DNA of 6,260 nt from Succinivibrionaceae bacterium UBA3769 (GTDB lineage Bacteria > Pseudomonadota > Gammaproteobacteria > Enterobacterales > Succinivibrionaceae), in contig DFFT01000138.1 in NCBI GenBank assembly GCA_002372325.1, positions 1 through 6,260 of the forward strand, read 5' to 3'. The position numbers and the translations under genes are program-made. How positions within the stretch are numbered: the first letter of the stretch is position 1; the number at the start of each line of letters is the position of its first letter. The notes beneath the pieces are model-generated. The model was not told the DNA's origin. It ran no database searches and worked only from the letters and a program-made list of their open reading frames with translations. This document shows positions 4,268-6,260 of this stretch, one piece after another.

Positions 4268-6260
4268 ATGACCGAAACCAGAATCAATACCCTGCTGAAA
4301 AAATTCCAAAGGACCATGATTAACAACATCGCCTCGGAGGTTCCCGATGCCACGGGACTCACCCTGGGGGACTACCATGTGGAACGGCGACTCAGCATTC
4401 AGTCCGGCGAGGCGGATATCTATCTCTGTTCTCTGGCGAAGACCGTCAGAGGGAATGAGGGACAAAAAGGAGATGACAGAATAAGAGGGGATGACGGCAT
4501 AACCGGTACAGGAGATAAGCCCGCTGAACCCGGTTTTATCCTGAAGCTCTACCGCCGGGAAGACGCCATAAAGCCGGAAATCGTGGATAAGCTCCGGAAG
4601 GTGCAAAATCCCTGCGTGGCTCCGGTTCTTTATTACGGCACCCTGGAAAAACACCAGTACGTGATCATGCCCCGGTATCAGTATCCATCCTTTGCCGAAG
4701 TGCTGGCCTCCGGAGAACGCTTTACTGCCGAGGATCTCCGGGAACTCATTATCCCCTCGGTCAACGAGGGGCTCCGGGCCATCCATGAGGCCGGCATCCT
4801 TCACAAGGACGTGAAGCCGGCCAACATGATTCCCGATGACACCGGGGAGCATGTAGTGCTGATCGATTTCGGCATCAGCTCGGAGGCGGGCAATGCCACC
4901 TTTGTGGTTACCTCCACCGGCATGACGCCTTTTTACGCCGCCCCTGAAGCCATGCAGGGCATCTGGCACCGGGAGACTGACTACTACGCCCTGGGTATCT
5001 CCGTATTTGAGCTGTTTACCGGATATACGCCTTTTCAGAACGAGACCATGACACCGGAAGAAAACGCCCGGCTGGCCTCGGTGAGCAAAATCGAGTTTCC
5101 GAAGGATTTTCCGGAGGATCTCCGAAAGCTGGTGCTGGGGCTTACCTACAAAGATCTCTCCCACCGGAACGAACCCGATAATCCCAACCGCCGCTGGGGC
5201 TATAACGAGGTAAAGAAATGGCTTAATGGCGAAGATCTCCCGGTTCCGGGGGAAGCCCCCGAATCCGGAGTCTTCCGAAAGCCCTATAAACTGGGGGAGA
5301 CCCTTTACAGCGCCATTCCGGATCTGGCCCGGGCTCTTCTCCGGGATCCCGCCGCCGGAGTCCGGGAGCTGGGGCGGGGCCGTCTTGCCATGTATCTCGG
5401 CATGACGGGAAGCCCTCTGGAAAAGCTCTGCCAGAAGGCCGAGGAGGAGCTCGCGAAGACCGCGGAACCGGCAGCGCAGTTCGGCATTGTGGCAAGGCTG
5501 ATGTACCGTCTCTGTCCTGAGATCCGGGAATTTTATGTCAGCGGGCAGGAATTTTCCGGGTTTAGCGAGCTGGGAAAGGCGCTGCTGAAGGCTGCGGGAG
5601 CCGGAGAGCGGGATTTTGCCGCCGCATTTGACCGTCTTTACCGGGGTAACGCCCTCCGGTTCTGGGCTGAAAACATCCTGAAAAGCCCCGCGGCTACTGC
5701 CATTCTCGACCAGGCCGACAAGCTCCTGCGCGGAGAGGTAGTAACGGCGGAACAGCTTCTCTGGATACTGGGCTATCTTTTCGGAAAAACCCGCCTTATC
5801 AAAATAAACGGCCGGATCTATAAGACGCCTCAGGACTTTATTTCCGAAATGAAGGAGCGGGAGATCCGGGATTTTGCATCCTACGCAGATTCCCTGGATC
5901 CCTGCCGGGAGGAGCTTCAGTTCTTTTCCCGCTGGATCCCGGAGGAGGAAAACCGCGCTGAGCTCGGCAGAATATTCCGGGATTCTGAAAGGGCGATCTT
6001 CGGGGATCGGGAGTTCCAGATCCGGGATGCCGCATCCTTCAGGGGTTATATTGACAGTCTCCGGGAGTCCGGAAACGCTGTTCGCATCGCATATCTGGCG
6101 GAAAGGTTTGATCTGGCCCTCGGCGATCTCTCCCGCGAGATCTGGAAGGAGGGTGATCCCCGGGATTACCTCCGGAAGGCCAGATCCGAACTTGTATGGT
6201 TTGATGACCGGCTCTTTGTTAACCGCGCGGCTCTCCGGGACTTCTTAATGAAGCTCCCCT
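4268..6260 (+). CDS. Hanks-type Ser/Thr protein kinase with C-terminal repeats (3' partial)
   Basis: The frame is open from ATG 4268 (GGAG at 4258-4261, six bases upstream) to the window edge: 664 codons and no stop, so the C-terminus is missing. The kinase domain spans about 33-320. Visible motifs are a degenerate glycine loop SIQSGEADIYLC (43-54), the ATP-anchoring Lys93 in ILKLY, a likely helix-C Glu104, catalytic HKDVKPAN (179-186, Asp181, Asn186; HKD replaces HRD), DFG (200-202), an activation segment with several Thr/Ser (211-220), AAPE (224-227) and DYYALGISVFELFTG (238-252). The key catalytic residues are present, so activity is expected. A Gly/Asp-rich insert (61-86) precedes Lys93. 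After the domain, about 336-664 holds at least five copies of a strand-helix repeat. No membrane helix is seen up to 664, so the part seen looks cytoplasmic, unlike PknB-type receptors. Codons are markedly G+C-rich. Substrates are unknown; partner genes may lie downstream. Confidence 0.9.
   Translation, partial: MTETRINTLLKKFQRTMINNIASEVPDATGLTLGDYHVERRLSIQSGEADIYLCSLAKTVRGNEGQKGDDRIRGDDGITGTGDKPAEPGFILKLYRREDAIKPEIVDKLRKVQNPCVAPVLYYGTLEKHQYVIMPRYQYPSFAEVLASGERFTAEDLRELIIPSVNEGLRAIHEAGILHKDVKPANMIPDDTGEHVVLIDFGISSEAGNATFVVTSTGMTPFYAAPEAMQGIWHRETDYYALGISVFELFTGYTPFQNETMTPEENARLASVSKIEFPKDFPEDLRKLVLGLTYKDLSHRNEPDNPNRRWGYNEVKKWLNGEDLPVPGEAPESGVFRKPYKLGETLYSAIPDLARALLRDPAAGVRELGRGRLAMYLGMTGSPLEKLCQKAEEELAKTAEPAAQFGIVARLMYRLCPEIREFYVSGQEFSGFSELGKALLKAAGAGERDFAAAFDRLYRGNALRFWAENILKSPAATAILDQADKLLRGEVVTAEQLLWILGYLFGKTRLIKINGRIYKTPQDFISEMKEREIRDFASYADSLDPCREELQFFSRWIPEEENRAELGRIFRDSERAIFGDREFQIRDAASFRGYIDSLRESGNAVRIAYLAERFDLALGDLSREIWKEGDPRDYLRKARSELVWFDDRLFVNRAALRDFLMKLP
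4469..4504 (+). repeat. 18-base in-frame tandem repeat in the kinase N-lobe
   Basis: Two adjacent 18-base units (4469-4486 and 4487-4504) share GGxGATGACxGxATAA and encode GDDRIR and GDDGIT (residues 68-79). A partial third echo (GTGDKP) follows. The repeat forms part of a hydrophilic loop inserted between the glycine loop and the conserved Lys93, and looks like slippage expansion kept in frame. Confidence 0.5.
5285..6253 (+). repeat. Five degenerate protein repeats in the kinase C-terminal region
   Basis: Aligning the translation by eye gives five similar segments beginning at residues 340 (YKLGETLYSAIPDLARALL), 422 (FYVSGQEFSGFSELGKALL), 511 (IKINGRIYKTPQDFISEMK), about 576 (AIFGDREFQIRDAASFRGYI) and 642 (LVWFDDRLFVNRAALRDFLM). 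The shared pattern is a hydrophobic strand, Gly/Asp turn, aromatic residue, short linker, then an amphipathic helix. Spacing is 82, 89, about 65 and 66 residues. They are protein-level repeats; the DNA is not visibly repeated. I recall similar segments in other bacterial kinases but know no domain name. Confidence 0.5.

Noticed and set aside
4207..4323. Short leader frames (11 codons from 4207; 26 codons from 4243) before the kinase as regulatory peptides
   Set aside because: Neither has a convincing ribosome site or the repeated-codon character of attenuator leaders. The overlap of the second with the kinase start can be coincidence.
4235..5164. A 309-codon open frame on the minus strand
   Set aside because: It lies wholly antisense to the kinase gene, whose + strand frame carries the unmistakable HKDVKPAN, DFG and APE motifs. 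The reverse translation shows no recognisable domain and is a by-product of G+C-rich codons.
5874..6248. A 124-codon + strand frame
   Set aside because: It overlaps the kinase frame out of register. Its Ser/Pro/Arg-rich translation has no domain features, while the kinase frame stays open with continuing repeats.

Overview
The window is bacterial DNA carrying five protein genes, all on the + strand: (1) a SEC-C zinc-motif protein, (2) an unrecognised helical/coiled-coil protein with a very basic tail, (3) an AAA_21-type ABC/SMC-like ATPase, (4) a DUF4276 (TOPRIM-like) protein, and (5) the first 664 codons of a Hanks-type Ser/Thr protein kinase that runs off the right edge. Shine-Dalgarno sites, sigma70-like promoters and tight gene pairing are typical of bacteria. 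Base composition is mixed: a hand-counted 60-base sample in gene 2 (1441-1500) is 40% G+C, and one in the kinase (5341-5400) is 75%. Nothing identifies the species. Accessory genes of this kind are common in defence islands of anaerobic gut or rumen bacteria, but that is only a guess.

Layout. 1-38: end of an upstream spacer with the ribosome binding site of gene 1. 39-890: SEC-C protein. 891-1070: spacer with an inverted repeat and short direct repeats. 1071-1982: coiled-coil protein. 1983-2174: spacer with a perfect TATAAT box and an inverted repeat overlapping that promoter. 2178-3371 and 3374-3922: ATPase and DUF4276 genes, two bases apart, clearly one operon. 3923-4267: 345-base spacer with no credible gene but a good promoter (TTGCGG-17-TATACT). 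4268-6260: partial kinase gene. No tRNA, rRNA, CRISPR array, insertion sequence or integrase was found.

How the genes may work together. The ATPase/DUF4276 pair has the architecture of split OLD-like nucleases: an SMC/ABC-like sensor ATPase plus a separate TOPRIM-type acidic-site protein, as in PARIS (AriA/AriB) or as one fused chain in OLD and GajA. An anti-phage role is therefore the leading inference, not shown by the sequence. The kinase has its own promoter and most likely begins a separate operon continuing beyond 6260. Its C-terminal half contains at least five copies of a degenerate strand-helix repeat, the most distinctive structure in the window. Whether the SEC-C and coiled-coil genes belong functionally to the ATPase module is open: they share its strand, but gaps of 180 and 192 bases separate them.
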